From assembly GCA_946478975.1 (NCBI GenBank), contig CAMLEO010000179.1, forward strand, positions 1 to 14,625: a DNA stretch of 14,625 nucleotides, given 5' to 3'. The position numbers and the translations under genes are program-made. The notes below the pieces were generated by a model. The model did no database searches and had not been told where the DNA came from. It worked only from the letters and a program-made list of their open reading frames with translations. Source of the DNA: an uncultured Steroidobacter sp. Its GTDB lineage: Bacteria; Pseudomonadota; Gammaproteobacteria; Steroidobacterales; Steroidobacteraceae. Shown here piece by piece: positions 14,567-14,625 of this stretch. Numbering within the stretch: the first letter of the stretch is position 1; the number at the start of each line of letters is the position of its first letter.

Positions 14567-14625
14567 ATGAAGCTGATCCGCAACTTTTCCATTATCGCGC
14601 ACATCGATCACGGCAAGTCCACGCT
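14567..14625 (+). CDS. lepA: Elongation factor 4 (LepA), N-terminal fragment
   Basis: Only the first 19 codons and two bases lie in the window. They read MKLIRNFSIIAHIDHGKSTL (last codon incomplete but Leu is certain from CT), which is the beginning of the LepA GTPase with its P-loop (AHIDHGKST). EF4/LepA is a translational GTPase that acts on ribosomes during initiation, assembly or stress. The rpoE-rse...lepA order is also found in E. coli and related bacteria, which supports the call. No clear Shine-Dalgarno precedes the ATG. Confidence 0.93.
   Translation, partial: MKLIRNFSIIAHIDHGKST

Overview
This GC-rich window looks like the chromosome of a gammaproteobacterium, probably from the Xanthomonadales/Nevskiales/Steroidobacter side of the class. 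That placement is inferred from gene content and order (an RpfE-type gene next to recJ, then prfB-lysS; a ygfZ / sdhE-ygfX / rpoE-rseA-rseB / lepA neighbourhood), not from a database search. Most of the window is core housekeeping DNA. I see no transposase, CRISPR array, tRNA, rRNA or phage gene.

Layout. (1) 1-533: the 3' end of an M23 peptidase gene, then about 356 bp without a convincing gene but with several inverted repeats, an A-rich patch and a terminator-like hairpin. (2) 534-914, minus strand: a small Mth938-type protein. A 39-bp gap holding a perfect dyad separates it from the rightward block. (3) 954-6356, plus strand: RpfE-like protein, recJ, prfB (with the programmed +1 frameshift) and lysS, tightly packed or overlapping. 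(4) 6353-7216, minus strand: ygfZ, whose stop codon overlaps that of lysS. (5) 7304-11605, plus strand: a small SDHAF4-type assembly factor gene, sdhC-sdhD-sdhA-sdhB, sdhE and a ygfX-type membrane protein gene. (6) 11657-14246: a sigma-E-type promoter, rpoE (TTG start), rseA and rseB. (7) 14252-14625: a glutaredoxin-like gene, a possible lepA promoter and the first 19 codons of lepA.

How the genes fit together. The central block reads as a complex II production unit. It encodes all four subunits of succinate dehydrogenase, two dedicated maturation factors that act on SdhA (SDHAF4-type before sdhC, SdhE after sdhB), and, divergently, YgfZ, a folate-dependent protein linked to iron-sulfur enzyme maintenance. 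The next block is the envelope-stress sigma factor with its membrane anti-sigma factor and periplasmic co-regulator, preceded by what looks like an autoregulatory sigma-E promoter. The left block joins translation (RF2, LysRS, and EF4 at the far right end) with single-strand DNA degradation (RecJ).

The points most worth a second look are the SDHAF4-like gene at 7304-7519, the RF2 frameshift site, the rpoE promoter, a perfect hairpin across the rpoE stop codon, and the structured 178-533 interval. I do not see a wholly new multi-gene system. The nearest candidate is the compact complex II assembly neighbourhood.
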